Source: an uncultured Pirellulaceae bacterium
GTDB lineage: Bacteria > Planctomycetota > Planctomycetia > Pirellulales > Pirellulaceae
Length of the DNA stretch: 64,000 nucleotides
Direction of reading: 5' to 3'
NCBI GenBank assembly: GCA_937929805.1
Contig: CALFUT010000041.1
Span: forward strand, 29,621-93,620
Shown: piece after piece, positions 29,697 through 39,953 of the stretch
Layout of the letters: each line of letters begins with the position of its first letter
Position numbering within the stretch: the first letter of the stretch is position 1
Notes under the pieces: generated by a model
Told to the model about the DNA's origin: nothing
The model's input: only the letters and a program-made list of their open reading frames with translations
The model's database searches: none
Made by a program: the position numbers and the translations under genes

Positions 29697-32588
29697 ATGG
29701 CCAAAGCTAATCAGCAGAAACTTCTTTTTGGTGATCCTCCTGCCGCAGACCGGGATGAGGACAAATCGCCTGCCGGTGAAGGTTCGGCGACCCCGTTCAT
29801 TGAGACCGATCCACCCACCGCTGGCTCGAAGGCAGTTGACGCCGTGAAGGTTGACGAATCGTTGCCCTTTGAGTTTTCGGAGCTGGCAGACAAAAAAGTC
29901 GTGGTAGTCGATTCGCACTCGTTGATCTACCAAGTCTTTCACGCGATGGCCCCAATGACGTCGCCAGATGGTCGGACGATCCATGCGGTCTACGGGTTCA
30001 CTCGAGATATCTTGGATATCATCAAGAAGTATCAGCCGGACTACTTAATCTGTGCGTTTGATCGAAGCGAAGTCACTTTTCGCAATGAACTGTACGATCA
30101 ATATAAGGCGCACCGGGACCCGATGCCCGATGAACTGCGTTCTCAGATTCCCATGATTCGTCAGCTGGTGGATGCACTGGAAATTCCGATTCTTGATCTT
30201 GATGGTTTTGAGGCGGACGACATTCTGGCGACGATTTCAGCTTCCGTTGATCAGGCCGGAGGCTACTGTTGGTTGGTGACCAGCGACAAGGATTGTCGGC
30301 AGTTGCTTAGCGAGCGAGTAAACCTGTTGAACTTGCGCAAGCATAAGTTTTATGGGCCTGCCGAACTGATTGAAGATTGGGGGATTCGCCCTGATCAAGT
30401 GGTCGACTTTCAGGCGATGGTGGGAGACAAAGCCGACAATGTGCCCGGCATTGCGACGATCGGTCCGAAAACCGCGACCCAGTTGTTGGCTGAATTTGAC
30501 ACGCTGGAGGGGGTGCTGGCCAATACGGACAAGATCAAAGGGAAGAAAGCCGAACGAATTCGTGAGTCGGTCGATGTTGCATTGCTTAGCCAGAAATTGG
30601 TTCGATTGGACACTGCGGTGCCGATCGATGTGCCGTGGCGGCAGGCCAAAGTCAAATCGATTGACTCGACGAACGCAATGAAGTTGTGCGAAGAGTTCGG
30701 TTTTCGCTCCTTGGCTGATCGTGTTGCGGGCCTCGGAACGCAAGTTGAAGTTGCTCCGGTGACTTGGGAGACAAACTACCGCACCATCATCGATCCCAAC
30801 GAATTGCAGGCGTTGGTGGACCAGTTGAAAACTTGCGAACGAGTCGCGGTGGATACCGAAACGACTTCACCCAATCCGGCGTTTGCCGATCTGGTTGGCA
30901 TTTCGCTGTGTTGGGCGGAAGGCGAGGCGGCCTACGTTCCGATTCAGGCGCCGGAGGGGGAAGCGGTCATGGACCAGCAGCAGGCGATTGATCTCTTACG
31001 TCCGATCCTTGAGTCGGAATCGATCGAGAAGATCGGCCAGAACCTCAAGTACGACATGGTTGTGCTGAAGGCTGCCGGTCTTCAATTGGCTCAGCCGCTA
31101 TTTGACACGATGGTCGCAGACTACCTGATCAATCCTGGGCAGAATTCGCACTCGATGGATGACCTTGCCAAGCGGTATTTGAATTACGAAACCACTTCGA
31201 TCAAGGAGTTGATCGGAACCGGCAAGAAGCAGATCCAGATGAATGAAGTTTCGGTGGCTCTCGTTTCGAACTACGCATGCGAAGATGTGGATGTTCCGTG
31301 GCGACTTTACGATAAGCTTAAGCAACAGCTGGGCGATCTTGACTTGATCGAATTATTCGATGATTTGGAAATGCCATTGATTGATGTTCTGGCCGGTATG
31401 GAAGCCAGTGGCATCGAAGTCGACACCGATCTATTGAATGTGATTAGTGGCGAGTTGGCCGAACGTCTAGCAGAGTTGAAAAATGAGATTCACCAGATTG
31501 CCGGCGGTGAGTTCAATATCGATTCACCGGCTCAATTGAGCGAGGTGTTGTTTGATCGTTTGGGGCTGCCCGTGATCAAGAAAACGAAAACGGGCCGTAG
31601 CACCGACGTGGAGGTGTTGACTCAATTGGCGGAACAACACGAGCTTCCAGCTTTGGTGGTCGAATACCGACAGTGCGGAAAGTTGAAAAGCACTTACACT
31701 GACGCATTGATCCGACAGCTGAATCCGAAAACAGGGCGAGTCCACACCTCGTTCAAGCAGGATGTTGCTCGCACGGGCCGTCTCAGCAGCAAGGATCCTA
31801 ACTTGCAGAACATCCCAATTCGAACTGAGCAAGGTCGGCGGATTCGGGAAGCCTTTGTGCCGGGGCCAGACGGCTGGAAGCTGATGATGGCCGACTACTC
31901 CCAGATCGAGTTACGAATTCTTGCTCATTGTTGCGGGGATCCGACTCTGCGAACGGTGTTTGAAAATGACGATGATATCCACACGGCCGTGGCGGCTCAG
32001 GTCTACGAGGTTCCCATCGAAGATGTGACGAAAGACATGCGTCGAAGGGCGAAAGTCATCAATTTTGGCATTATTTACGGCCAAAGCGCGTTCGGGCTCA
32101 GCAAGGAACTTGGCATTTCCCGTGAGGAAGCTGAAGACTTTATCGATGGGTATTATGGAAAATACGCGAGCGTGGACGAATTTATGGGGAACGTATTGGC
32201 CAAAGCACGCTCGGAAGGTTATGTTAGTACGGTCTTACGCAGACGGCGTGAGGTGGAGGGCATTCGTAGCCCTCAAAAAATATCAGCTTCAAGATTTCGA
32301 AACTCGGCCGAGCGGATTGCTGTTAATACAGTGATTCAAGGTTCCGCAGCCGACTTGATCAAATTGGCAATGATCAAAGTGCAGCGGGCGTTGGCGGAGA
32401 GCGAAATTCAGGCGAATCTGCTACTGCAGATCCACGACGAACTTGTCTTAGAAGTTCATCCGGACTCGGTGCAATCCTTGGCGAAGCTGGTTAGACAACA
32501 AATGACTCAGGCGTTCGATTTGAGCGTGCCGCTAAAAGTTGACATCGAAGTCGGTGACAGCTGGGGTATCGCGATGCCGATTGCTTGA
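29697..32588 (+). CDS. polA: DNA polymerase I
   Basis: Pol I fills gaps and removes RNA primers. The 963 residues contain a 5'-nuclease domain (about 65-330: VDSHSLIYQVFHAM, FDGFEADDILA-type aspartates in LDGFEADDI, GDKADNVPG), an intact 3'-5' exonuclease (about 360-545: VDTETTS, IGQNLKYDM, ACEDVDV, so all metal ligands are present and proofreading is expected) and the polymerase domain. The latter has motif A MADYSQIELRILAH (near 730), motif B RRRAKVINFGIIYGQS and motif C QIHDELVLEV. About 60 extra N-terminal residues, rich in Pro and Asp, precede the nuclease domain. It leads a polA-coaE-rho group on one strand. Confidence 0.96.
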   Translation: MAKANQQKLLFGDPPAADRDEDKSPAGEGSATPFIETDPPTAGSKAVDAVKVDESLPFEFSELADKKVVVVDSHSLIYQVFHAMAPMTSPDGRTIHAVYGFTRDILDIIKKYQPDYLICAFDRSEVTFRNELYDQYKAHRDPMPDELRSQIPMIRQLVDALEIPILDLDGFEADDILATISASVDQAGGYCWLVTSDKDCRQLLSERVNLLNLRKHKFYGPAELIEDWGIRPDQVVDFQAMVGDKADNVPGIATIGPKTATQLLAEFDTLEGVLANTDKIKGKKAERIRESVDVALLSQKLVRLDTAVPIDVPWRQAKVKSIDSTNAMKLCEEFGFRSLADRVAGLGTQVEVAPVTWETNYRTIIDPNELQALVDQLKTCERVAVDTETTSPNPAFADLVGISLCWAEGEAAYVPIQAPEGEAVMDQQQAIDLLRPILESESIEKIGQNLKYDMVVLKAAGLQLAQPLFDTMVADYLINPGQNSHSMDDLAKRYLNYETTSIKELIGTGKKQIQMNEVSVALVSNYACEDVDVPWRLYDKLKQQLGDLDLIELFDDLEMPLIDVLAGMEASGIEVDTDLLNVISGELAERLAELKNEIHQIAGGEFNIDSPAQLSEVLFDRLGLPVIKKTKTGRSTDVEVLTQLAEQHELPALVVEYRQCGKLKSTYTDALIRQLNPKTGRVHTSFKQDVARTGRLSSKDPNLQNIPIRTEQGRRIREAFVPGPDGWKLMMADYSQIELRILAHCCGDPTLRTVFENDDDIHTAVAAQVYEVPIEDVTKDMRRRAKVINFGIIYGQSAFGLSKELGISREEAEDFIDGYYGKYASVDEFMGNVLAKARSEGYVSTVLRRRREVEGIRSPQKISASRFRNSAERIAVNTVIQGSAADLIKLAMIKVQRALAESEIQANLLLQIHDELVLEVHPDSVQSLAKLVRQQMTQAFDLSVPLKVDIEVGDSWGIAMPIA

Positions 32589-32627
32589 ACCTTACCTCCT
32601 TTTTGGCTCATCAGTCTGGTTCCTATC

Positions 32628-33233
32628 ATGCTTATCATCGGCCTTGCCGGTGGCATTGCCTGCGGCAAAAGTTTCGTCGCTGGGTGTTTCGAGCAATTAG
32701 GTGCCGCTTTGATTGATGCGGACAGGGTGGGTCATGAAGTGCTGGATCAATCGGATGTCCAAGCGCTGCTGGTCAGTCGTTGGGGATCCGAAGTCACTAT
32801 TGATGGTAAAGTGGATCGTCGTCGATTGGCGGCGATCGTGTTTGACCCCGATGATGACGGCCAGCAGTTGTCAGAGCTGGAAAAGATAACCCATCCTCGA
32901 ATCAGATACCGAATCGAACTGCAGATAGAAGAATTTCGCGACATGGGAGCGGTTCCAGCTGTTGTCTTAGATGCTCCGGTCATGTTCCGGGCAGGTTGGG
33001 ATGACATTTGCGATCAAATTGTATTTGTTGATGCACCAATTGGGGTCAGGCGGCAACGTGCGGCTTTGCGGGGTTGGAAACAGGGCGAGTTGGAGCGGCG
33101 TGAGTCACGACAACTTGCCATTGATGAAAAACGAGAGCGTTCGACTGACGTGGTCGACAATGCTGGTAGCGAGCAGAAAACTCGCGATCAGGTGAAGTTA
33201 CTTTGGCGGCAGTGGCAACTTCCGCTTGGGTAA
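32628..33233 (+). CDS. coaE: Dephospho-CoA kinase CoaE
   Basis: CoaE phosphorylates the ribose 3'-hydroxyl of dephospho-CoA, the last step of coenzyme A synthesis. The 201-residue P-loop kinase has GLAGGIACGKS at residues 5-15, then the conserved ALIDADRVGHEVL with the catalytic aspartate, and KITHPRIRYRI, the CoA-domain signature. QIVFVDAPIGVRRQRAALR is the lid/nucleotide arginine segment. It lies 39 bp after polA and 27 bp before rho, so co-transcription is likely. The start ATG begins MLIIGLAGG, exactly where the family starts. Confidence 0.95.
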   Translation: MLIIGLAGGIACGKSFVAGCFEQLGAALIDADRVGHEVLDQSDVQALLVSRWGSEVTIDGKVDRRRLAAIVFDPDDDGQQLSELEKITHPRIRYRIELQIEEFRDMGAVPAVVLDAPVMFRAGWDDICDQIVFVDAPIGVRRQRAALRGWKQGELERRESRQLAIDEKRERSTDVVDNAGSEQKTRDQVKLLWRQWQLPLG

Positions 33234-33260
33234 CGAATTGAACTGAAACGGAGTAGATGA

Positions 33261-34748
33261 ATGTCAGAGGCTCGTTCATCGCGACCAAACACTCGGAAAC
33301 GATCTTCAGATGACGGGGTGCGCGCGGGCGCTAGTTCGTTCGAAGATGATCCCGATGTCGTGGATAGGCAGCGCGAAATAGAAGCCGAGGGTGAACCGGT
33401 CTCGATCGCCGAATCGCTCAAATCAAACGAAATTGTCACGCCAACCGGGACAAAACTTGGCAATCCAGCCGAAATCGATGCTGGAAACGCCATGGAATTG
33501 CAGCGTATGCCGCTCGAAGAATTGATCAAGCAGGCGGCGAAAGAGGGCGTCGCGAATCCTGAGTCTCTACCAAAAAACGAATTGGTTTTTCAGATTCTTA
33601 AGCAGCGAGTTAAAACCTGCGGCATTATCTGGGGTGAAGGCACGCTGCAAATCTTGCCAGACGGGTTTGGCTTTCTTCGCAGTGTAGATGCCCACTACGT
33701 CAGTTGTCCCGACGACATTTATGTCTCGCCCAGCCAGATTCGGAAGTTCAATCTTCGTAATGGGTCGGTCGTTCGCGGTCAGGTTCGTCCTCCCAAGTCC
33801 AATGAGCGTTACTTTGCTTTGCTGCGAGTTGAGTCCGTCAACGGACGTGATCCTAGTGAGGCGTCCAAACAAAAAGCGTTTGATGATCTGACGCCGCTAC
33901 ATCCCGATCAGCGGATTGTCATTGAGCACTCGCCAAAGTGCATGTCCACTCGCGTGGTCGATCTGATTGCTCCAATCGGTTTTGGGCAGCGAGGGTTAAT
34001 CGTTAGTCCTCCGCGTGCTGGAAAAACGGTGTTGATGCAGCGAATGGCGAAAGCGACGCTTGCGAACTACCCAGATGCTTACGTGATGATCTTGCTGATC
34101 GACGAGCGTCCGGAGGAAGTGACCGACATGGAGCGAGAGGTCAAAAGTGACCGATGCGAAGTGGTCAGTTCCACCTTCGACGAACCCGCGTCGCGGCACA
34201 TTCAGGTCTCCGAAATGGTCCTTGAAAAGGCCAAGCGTCTGGTCGAAAGCGGCTACGATGTCGTGATTTTTCTCGATTCGATCACGCGTTTGGGTCGAGC
34301 TTGGAATTCAGAATGTCCTCAGTCGGGCAAAACGTTATCGGGCGGCTTAGACGTGAACGCACTTCAGCGACCCAAAGCGTTTTTCGGTTCAGCGAGACGA
34401 TTGGAAGAGGGCGGCTCTTTAACGATTCTAGCAACGGCTTTGGTGGATACCGGCAGCAAGATGGACGACGTGATTTTCGAAGAGTTCAAAGGAACCGGAA
34501 ATCTCGAGATTGTGCTAACTCGCACCTTGGTCGATCGACGAATCTGGCCTGCCATTGATATCAACGCCAGTGGGACTCGCCGTGAGGAGAAACTGTTTTC
34601 CGAAGAACAGTACGACCAAGTTTGTAAATTGCGTCGCGCGTTGGCCGATCTGGAGCCGACTGAGGCCATGGACCAGCTAACCACGCTGCTGAAAAAGTCG
34701 GAATCGAACGCCGATTTTCTGATGACGCTGAAGACGGGTACCAATTAG
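33261..34748 (+). CDS. rho: Transcription termination factor Rho
   Basis: Rho is the hexameric RNA-dependent ATPase that ends transcription. The 495-residue protein has a charged N-terminal extension of about 90 residues, a Rho-N-like segment ([14 protein letters not shown]), the cold-shock-like RNA-binding domain ([30 protein letters not shown]) and the ATPase. The ATPase shows Walker [12 protein letters not shown] (about 250), [13 protein letters not shown], Walker [16 protein letters not shown] (about 335) and the R-loop [10 protein letters not shown]. The C-terminus [10 protein letters not shown] fits. Many intergenic hairpins here lack T-runs, in keeping with an active Rho. Confidence 0.97.
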   Translation: MSEARSSRPNTRKRSSDDGVRAGASSFEDDPDVVDRQREIEAEGEPVSIAESLKSNEIVTPTGTKLGNPAEIDAGNAMELQRMPLEELIKQAAKEGVANPESLPKNELVFQILKQRVKTCGIIWGEGTLQILPDGFGFLRSVDAHYVSCPDDIYVSPSQIRKFNLRNGSVVRGQVRPPKSNERYFALLRVESVNGRDPSEASKQKAFDDLTPLHPDQRIVIEHSPKCMSTRVVDLIAPIGFGQRGLIVSPPRAGKTVLMQRMAKATLANYPDAYVMILLIDERPEEVTDMEREVKSDRCEVVSSTFDEPASRHIQVSEMVLEKAKRLVESGYDVVIFLDSITRLGRAWNSECPQSGKTLSGGLDVNALQRPKAFFGSARRLEEGGSLTILATALVDTGSKMDDVIFEEFKGTGNLEIVLTRTLVDRRIWPAIDINASGTRREEKLFSEEQYDQVCKLRRALADLEPTEAMDQLTTLLKKSESNADFLMTLKTGTN

Positions 34749-34829
34749 ATCCGTTTCGGCGAAAATGGGAGGGCGGAATCGAGTGCTGTGCGTTTTGCGC
34801 TCGATTCGTTTCGTTTCCGTTTTCCCTAG

Positions 34830-35333
34830 ATGGGTCCAGAGAACGTGGTTAAAGATTCCAGTTTGCCGGTGGAGCTTCCGGGCTCGGTCAGCGGTCATTC
34901 CTTCGCGATTGTCGTTTCGCGGTACCATCACTCGGTGACTGGTAAGCTGCTCGAAGGAGCACTTGCCACGCTGGCGGAGCACGGTGTGCCGGACGAGCAA
35001 ATTCGTATTGCTTGGGCTCCGGGAGCTTGGGAAATTCCGATCATCACCCAGCGGTTGGTTCAGTCTGAAAAGTACGCGGCGGTCCTCTGTTTTGGATGCG
35101 TGATTCGAGGCGAAACGACTCACGATCAGTACATCAACGCCACGGTTAGTCAGTTGTTGGGGCAGTTATCGCTTTCGGGAAACATCCCGATTGGTTTTGG
35201 ATTGCTGACATGCAACACGTTGGACCAAGCCGTCGCTCGTTCTGGCGGGGCCGTTGGCAATAAAGGTGTTGAAACGGCGCAGGCGGTGATTGAAACGCTC
35301 AAACTGATCGACTCGATCGATGACGTTGCTTGA
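34830..35333 (+). CDS. ribH: 6,7-dimethyl-8-ribityllumazine synthase RibH
   Basis: RibH condenses 5-amino-6-ribitylaminouracil with dihydroxybutanone phosphate in riboflavin synthesis and forms capsids of 60 subunits in many bacteria. The 167 residues include FAIVVSRYHHSVTGKLLEGA, the substrate-binding APGAWEIP (63-70), FGCVIRGETTHDQY with the catalytic histidine at 98, and PIGFGLLTCNTLDQA. The start ATG follows a 80-bp gap after rho. ribH is followed by nusB, a very common bacterial pairing. Confidence 0.96.
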   Translation: MGPENVVKDSSLPVELPGSVSGHSFAIVVSRYHHSVTGKLLEGALATLAEHGVPDEQIRIAWAPGAWEIPIITQRLVQSEKYAAVLCFGCVIRGETTHDQYINATVSQLLGQLSLSGNIPIGFGLLTCNTLDQAVARSGGAVGNKGVETAQAVIETLKLIDSIDDVA

Positions 35334-35471
35334 TGGCACGAAATGATGCCTTGAGCCGGCTCCGATTCTGATTGCGGGTGAACGCCCCCTCGTGCGAACG
35401 GCCTACTACCCGTTAAAACATTGATCCATCGCCGCTAAAACTTTGTTCCCCTTTTCGCACTAAAACAGTTC

Positions 35472-35882
35472 ATGTCCCGTCGTAGTCGCGCCCGCGAAGT
35501 CGTCTTGCAAGTGCTTTATCAGCACGATCTGAATCCAGATCAAGCCGTCGATATTCGCCAACAGTTTGTCAAAGCGAGATTGAATCGACAGGAAGGTCTG
35601 ATCACGTTTGCTCAGTCGCTACTTGATGGCGTGCTCGAGCACCGAGACCAGATCGATGACCAACTGAAAAGCATCGCGGCGAACTGGAAGCTGGGCCGAA
35701 TGGCTCGGATTGACCGGAACATTTTGCGGCTTGGGGCTTACGAGATATTATTCGCCGACACGCCCGAACGCGTGGCGATCAACGAAGCGATCGAGCTGGC
35801 GAAGCGATACGGGAACGAACAATCTTCTCAGTTCGTGAACGGAATTCTTGACCGCCTGTTGAAGCGATCGTCAGGCGCTTGA
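35472..35882 (+). CDS. nusB: Transcription antitermination factor NusB
   Basis: NusB binds boxA RNA with NusE (S10) to prevent early termination in rRNA operons. The 136-residue all-helical protein has SRRSRAREVVLQVLYQHDLN at the N-terminus, RMARIDRNILRLGAYEILF in the middle and VAINEAIELAKRYGNEQSSQFVNGILD at the end (read as two stretches), all family hallmarks. It lies 138 bp after ribH and converges on the M56 peptidase gene, with 10 bp between stops. Confidence 0.95.
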   Translation: MSRRSRAREVVLQVLYQHDLNPDQAVDIRQQFVKARLNRQEGLITFAQSLLDGVLEHRDQIDDQLKSIAANWKLGRMARIDRNILRLGAYEILFADTPERVAINEAIELAKRYGNEQSSQFVNGILDRLLKRSSGA

Positions 35883-35892
35883 AGATAGGGTG

Positions 35893-38800
35893 TTACTTTG
35901 AGCGCATCGTTGCAGGGAGCGTGCCCAAGTCAAACGGTTTTTCGCTGCTCTCACCGTCCATTTTTGGGACCGTGAAAAAGTACATGACGCTGCCAATTTC
36001 GTTTCCGATGTACTTGGCCACCCCAGTAAGTTTGTCATTTGGCGGTGTATTAATAGTCAGCTTCAGTTGGTAGTTCCCTGATGCTACGTCATCCAAGCGG
36101 AATGCCCCATCTGACCCGATAGCTGCTGTGTAACTTGGCTTGTCTTCTTGGGGGAATCCAGCCCAACCCTCTTTGTTCATCCGGTCGGCAATCCACTGAT
36201 TTTGTTTTTCGGTCGACCAGTTGTTGAAATCATCGGGGGTTTGGGCAGGAAAATTGACTGGGCTGATCCGGAACATCATCCAGCGGTACTCTTGCACATC
36301 ATCGGGTACCTGAATCCGCCCAATGACGGGTCTCCCAGAGCCACCCAAAACAACACGCTGCGTTTCGCCAGCCGAAGTGTTCAAGTGAACTCCATCGGTG
36401 CCGGTTTCCGTTCCGGCAAGTTCGTCTTTAATCACACGCCGGACGACGAATTTCATGCCCGGCGGCACTCTGGTCAGTTTAAATTTACCCATTGAGTCAG
36501 TCGTTGCAATTCCTGAAAACTGGAATCCCGGCGTCTGGTAGTCCACTCGAGGTGACACCTGACTGAGCCGAACTTTCGTTTTCTTGGCCAGTTTTCTACC
36601 GACTTTTACCGTGCCTTCGATACTGGCCCAGTCGCTAAGTACAACATCTTGGCCGGACTGGAAGTCAGTGCCAGCCATTGTTGCTACACCTGATTTTCCG
36701 ATGAACAAAATAGCAAATCTGCTTTCTTGACTAGGCATCGTGAACTTCCCTTCTGCGTCCGTGACGGCGGAGGGTCTGTTGAGCCAGTCACTGAGGACCC
36801 CGTTGACGACTTCGTTCATTTGTTCCTGCTGCGCGATTATGACTCTAACGTTATTCGCGGACTTGCCATCTGGCCTCAGAACTCGGCCAGTAAGAGAGTC
36901 GGTCGGCTTAAGTTTGAAATCAAGCTTCAAACGACCTTCGTCCGATTTGAGCACTCGCGATTGACCTTGCTCGTATCCCATCGCTTCAATTTGCAGCAGG
37001 TGTCCGAATCTCGGATAATCAAATTGAAATTTGTAATTTCCCGCTGTTCCCTTGCGAAGATTCCTTCTGTCCCAAGTCGTTTGGCCGCTTTCCCAGTGAA
37101 TTCCGGGAATCAGTTTGAAGTCTTCGATAAGTTTGCCTGTCACCGAGTCGGTGACCGACCCTTCAAGGACCAACGGACGGTTCAACGAAACAACATGCAC
37201 TTTGTCTGACGCGGTCAACGTGACATCTCGGGAACTCGAGTATCCTTGTGCGAGAACGTGATACTTAATCCTATCCGCCGGAGCACTGTCCCATTCGAAA
37301 AGGCCGTTTGCGTCTGTTTGTTTGTTCATTTCAATGTCAACCAATGACCGTAGGGCCCGCCATGTGTCGGGCACTACGCGAGCGTCCTCAATTGGATCGC
37401 CCGCAGCGTCAACAACTCGAATCCGAATCGTATTCCCGGGTTTAAGTTCGATCGTCGCGGGTTTTGATAGTGCCGATACCGCCAACTTTATTAGTTCTGG
37501 GGCGAATCCTTGGGCGGATACGGTTAAGACAGTTGCGTCCGATCGGCAGTGTTCGAAAGAAAACTTTCCATCTGCGTCGGTTCGTGTTTTGGGAAACTCG
37601 GAGCCGAAACGACTACTTCCCTGAAATACGGACGCGTTTGAGATTGGGACACCGTTGTTGTCGACAACTGTTCCTGCAATGGAGACTCCTTTGACCATTG
37701 TCGCAACGTGGGTACCGGCTCGAAGGTCGTCAATGGGTGGGTTCGCAACCGACATGCCGTACGTCGTGTCCGTGGCGAATTCGGGATGCTCAAGGCGAAT
37801 CCAAGCTTCGTCAAGAACTTCCGGCATCTCGTTGCTTACCCAGCGACCATCGTTGTCCGTTGTAACGAAATAGTCGTAATAGAAACGATGTGGTCGAAGA
37901 TTCTGATTGGTTCGCACGTGGATATAAACCTTGGCATTCGCGATTGGCTGGTTCGCCTCATCAACGACGGTGCCGCTGACTTTGGTCCCTTTCTGCAGCT
38001 GGAACGTGAATTTGTCAGGTAGCCCGGAAGCTAAGTCATCGGGCCGCCAATTGGCAGCCATCGGAACGTGCCCTAGCGCGGAAACTCGCGCTGTAAGATG
38101 TCGAGTACCTTGCGTAATATCGCCTTGAAAAACGCCCTCGCTAACTTCGACAAAGTCAGACGAGCGTTCATTGCGGTCATCGTACGCACGTACCTTGAGC
38201 GTGGCGTTGGCTATCGGCGTATCGCTGGAATCCCGCACGTTGATGGTCATCGACCAAGCTTCGGTGGATCCCTTGGATTCGATATTTAAATCATCGGCCT
38301 CGTTTGATTTGACGACGCGTTCGATGACTTCAGTCTCACCTGTCGAAGCCTCTTGGTCACCGGCAGTGGGTGAATCGGCGTAAGTCATGTGAAAACCACC
38401 TAACATTACGCAAGCCAACAAACCGGTTGAGGCGAAGGCAAGGTTTCGACGGCGCGTGACAGGCACTTGTCCAAATGTTTCCACCACTCGTTCGAGTCGA
38501 GATTGCACTTTTGAAACGCGAGTCATCGCCAAGCCCGGTAGTTCTGTCCCGGCATTCGCACTGAGTGCTACTTTGGCCAGAGTGCGGACGTAAGAAGACG
38601 GATCCCCAAGCCTTCTCGCTGATTCCGCATCGGCTGCGTGCTCACACGCAGTCACGTGAGCCGCGCTGATCGGCCACGTCAGCGGATGAGGCCAAAGTAA
38701 GGCTGACACAGCATGCACGATCGTGTTCCACGACAGGTCTCGCCCGGCAAGATGGGCCAACTCATGAGTTAAAATGGCCGTCATGTCTTCCGAGTCAGCG

Positions 38801-39489
38801 ACATCCAAAGTGGCTTTCGGCAACAGTAGCGTCCAGCCCAAACGGGATCGACAAACGAACGGAGACGCAACTTCATCGGAAGTTAGCACGACATGCCGCC
38901 CCACGCCCATCTGATCGGCAATTGCGTTTGACTGGTCGCGCACCTGACGGGACGCTGATTTGGAACGCTGAACAACGGCGTTTAACCGCCAATGCCCTAT
39001 GACTCGCTGTGCGAATGCGACCACGATTCCGAAAATCCAAATCCAAGTGAAAAATCTCCACCAATTGAAAACTTGGGGTGCCGGAGTCTTCGAGTTTAAA
39101 TTGCCCGGAAGCACACTTGCGACCGTTGGCATTTCAGATACTAGCTGCGTGTTGATTGCCTGAAACTCATCTGCTAGTTGTGATGTCTGCGGCTGGGTGT
39201 CGAGCACGATCTGGCGATCTCGTTCGACCTGTAGTGAGGCAATTTTTGAGACGTTCACCATCGAAGTGAACGGTGAGAATCGGAGTGAATCAATCGCAGC
39301 GATCGCAATCAATCCCAGCGCGACGTTTCGCCAAAGAACTAATCGCCATCGTGGGTTGCTTTGTGCCAATGCGTAGTGAACCGACCAAGCAATCAACAGT
39401 ACGAGGGTTATCTTCGAGAGCGACGTGACCCACAAAGGCCCATCGACGATAAAAGTCACAATGGGACTCGCCAATTCGAACAAACTCAT
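35893..39489 (-). CDS. BlaR1/MecR1-like M56 metallopeptidase with repeated carboxypeptidase-regulatory-like domains
   Basis: The 1198-residue membrane protein begins like BlaR1/MecR1: hydrophobic helices (ITLVLLIAWSVHYALA near 27, another near 125), then the M56 zinc site ILTHELAHLAGRD (near 238) and a helix after RRRNLAFASTGLLACVM. Where BlaR1 carries a penicillin-binding sensor, this protein has about 800 residues of beta-sandwich repeats of the CarboxypepD_reg type, such as KGTKVSGTVVDEANQPIANA, VSIAGTVVDNNGVPISNA and DSLTGRVLRPDGKSANNV. It probably senses a surface or cell-wall signal and cleaves the BlaI-like repressor encoded just upstream (ATGA overlap, 39486-39489). The ligand is unknown; antibiotics are only one possibility. 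Confidence 0.85.
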   Translation of the reverse strand: MSLFELASPIVTFIVDGPLWVTSLSKITLVLLIAWSVHYALAQSNPRWRLVLWRNVALGLIAIAAIDSLRFSPFTSMVNVSKIASLQVERDRQIVLDTQPQTSQLADEFQAINTQLVSEMPTVASVLPGNLNSKTPAPQVFNWWRFFTWIWIFGIVVAFAQRVIGHWRLNAVVQRSKSASRQVRDQSNAIADQMGVGRHVVLTSDEVASPFVCRSRLGWTLLLPKATLDVADSEDMTAILTHELAHLAGRDLSWNTIVHAVSALLWPHPLTWPISAAHVTACEHAADAESARRLGDPSSYVRTLAKVALSANAGTELPGLAMTRVSKVQSRLERVVETFGQVPVTRRRNLAFASTGLLACVMLGGFHMTYADSPTAGDQEASTGETEVIERVVKSNEADDLNIESKGSTEAWSMTINVRDSSDTPIANATLKVRAYDDRNERSSDFVEVSEGVFQGDITQGTRHLTARVSALGHVPMAANWRPDDLASGLPDKFTFQLQKGTKVSGTVVDEANQPIANAKVYIHVRTNQNLRPHRFYYDYFVTTDNDGRWVSNEMPEVLDEAWIRLEHPEFATDTTYGMSVANPPIDDLRAGTHVATMVKGVSIAGTVVDNNGVPISNASVFQGSSRFGSEFPKTRTDADGKFSFEHCRSDATVLTVSAQGFAPELIKLAVSALSKPATIELKPGNTIRIRVVDAAGDPIEDARVVPDTWRALRSLVDIEMNKQTDANGLFEWDSAPADRIKYHVLAQGYSSSRDVTLTASDKVHVVSLNRPLVLEGSVTDSVTGKLIEDFKLIPGIHWESGQTTWDRRNLRKGTAGNYKFQFDYPRFGHLLQIEAMGYEQGQSRVLKSDEGRLKLDFKLKPTDSLTGRVLRPDGKSANNVRVIIAQQEQMNEVVNGVLSDWLNRPSAVTDAEGKFTMPSQESRFAILFIGKSGVATMAGTDFQSGQDVVLSDWASIEGTVKVGRKLAKKTKVRLSQVSPRVDYQTPGFQFSGIATTDSMGKFKLTRVPPGMKFVVRRVIKDELAGTETGTDGVHLNTSAGETQRVVLGGSGRPVIGRIQVPDDVQEYRWMMFRISPVNFPAQTPDDFNNWSTEKQNQWIADRMNKEGWAGFPQEDKPSYTAAIGSDGAFRLDDVASGNYQLKLTINTPPNDKLTGVAKYIGNEIGSVMYFFTVPKMDGESSEKPFDLGTLPATMRSK

Positions 39490-39869
39490 TTTTTGCCTCG
39501 CTTCTTTGACGTGGATGGTTCTGACCGAGCAAGTTTTCTGAGTTGACGAATATCGTCGTCCGAGAGCTTCTCAGATTCGACTAGGTTGAACAGAAGCGAT
39601 TTCACCGAGCCATCGCAAAACTGGTCGGCGAGTTCTCGCAACTTCGCCTGAAAGGTCGATTCCTGACGGGTCCGCGCCTTATAAAAAAACGCTTTCCCAT
39701 TCTGTTTTCGAGTAACGTGACCCTTTTCTAGCAAAATGGCCAGCACCGATCGCAGGGCTGGGTTTTTGATCTCACGCGGAAAGACTCGTTGAATCTCAAC
39801 CGGCTTTAGCTCGCCGTGCTTCCACAGGACGCGCATTACTTCCAATTCGCCTGACGTAAACTGCGGCAT
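39486..39869 (-). CDS. BlaI/MecI/CopY-family transcriptional repressor
   Basis: The 127-residue winged-helix protein reads MPQFTSGELEVMRVLWKHGE, then VFPREIKNPALRSVLAILLEKGHVTRK, the recognition helix and wing of the BlaI/Penicillinase-repressor family, and ends with a dimerising helix and a basic tail. The ATG at 39869 is chosen because GAGGAG lies 5 bases upstream; the frame extends further but through the promoter. Its stop overlaps the M56 sensor start, so repressor and sensor are coupled. Regulation is very likely autogenous: dyads overlap the promoter immediately upstream (39891-39953). Confidence 0.92.
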   Translation of the reverse strand: MPQFTSGELEVMRVLWKHGELKPVEIQRVFPREIKNPALRSVLAILLEKGHVTRKQNGKAFFYKARTRQESTFQAKLRELADQFCDGSVKSLLFNLVESEKLSDDDIRQLRKLARSEPSTSKKRGKK

Positions 39870-39890
39870 TTTTTCTCCTCGTTTGATGTA

Positions 39891-39953
39891 ATGTGCAGAT
39901 TTTACCGCATATTGTCTTGGCGTCAAGATAAATGTGCAGTAGATTCTGCACAT
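39891..39953 (-). promoter_or_regulatory. Promoter and operators of the BlaI/M56 pair
   Basis: On the minus strand a -35 TTGACG (39921-39926) and a -10 TAAAAT (39899-39904) are 16 bp apart. A perfect dyad ATGTGCAG-TAGATT-CTGCACAT (39932-39953) lies just upstream of the -35, and a third half-site CTGCACAT (39891-39898) directly follows the -10. Both positions suit a repressor of the BlaI type. Confidence 0.65.
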
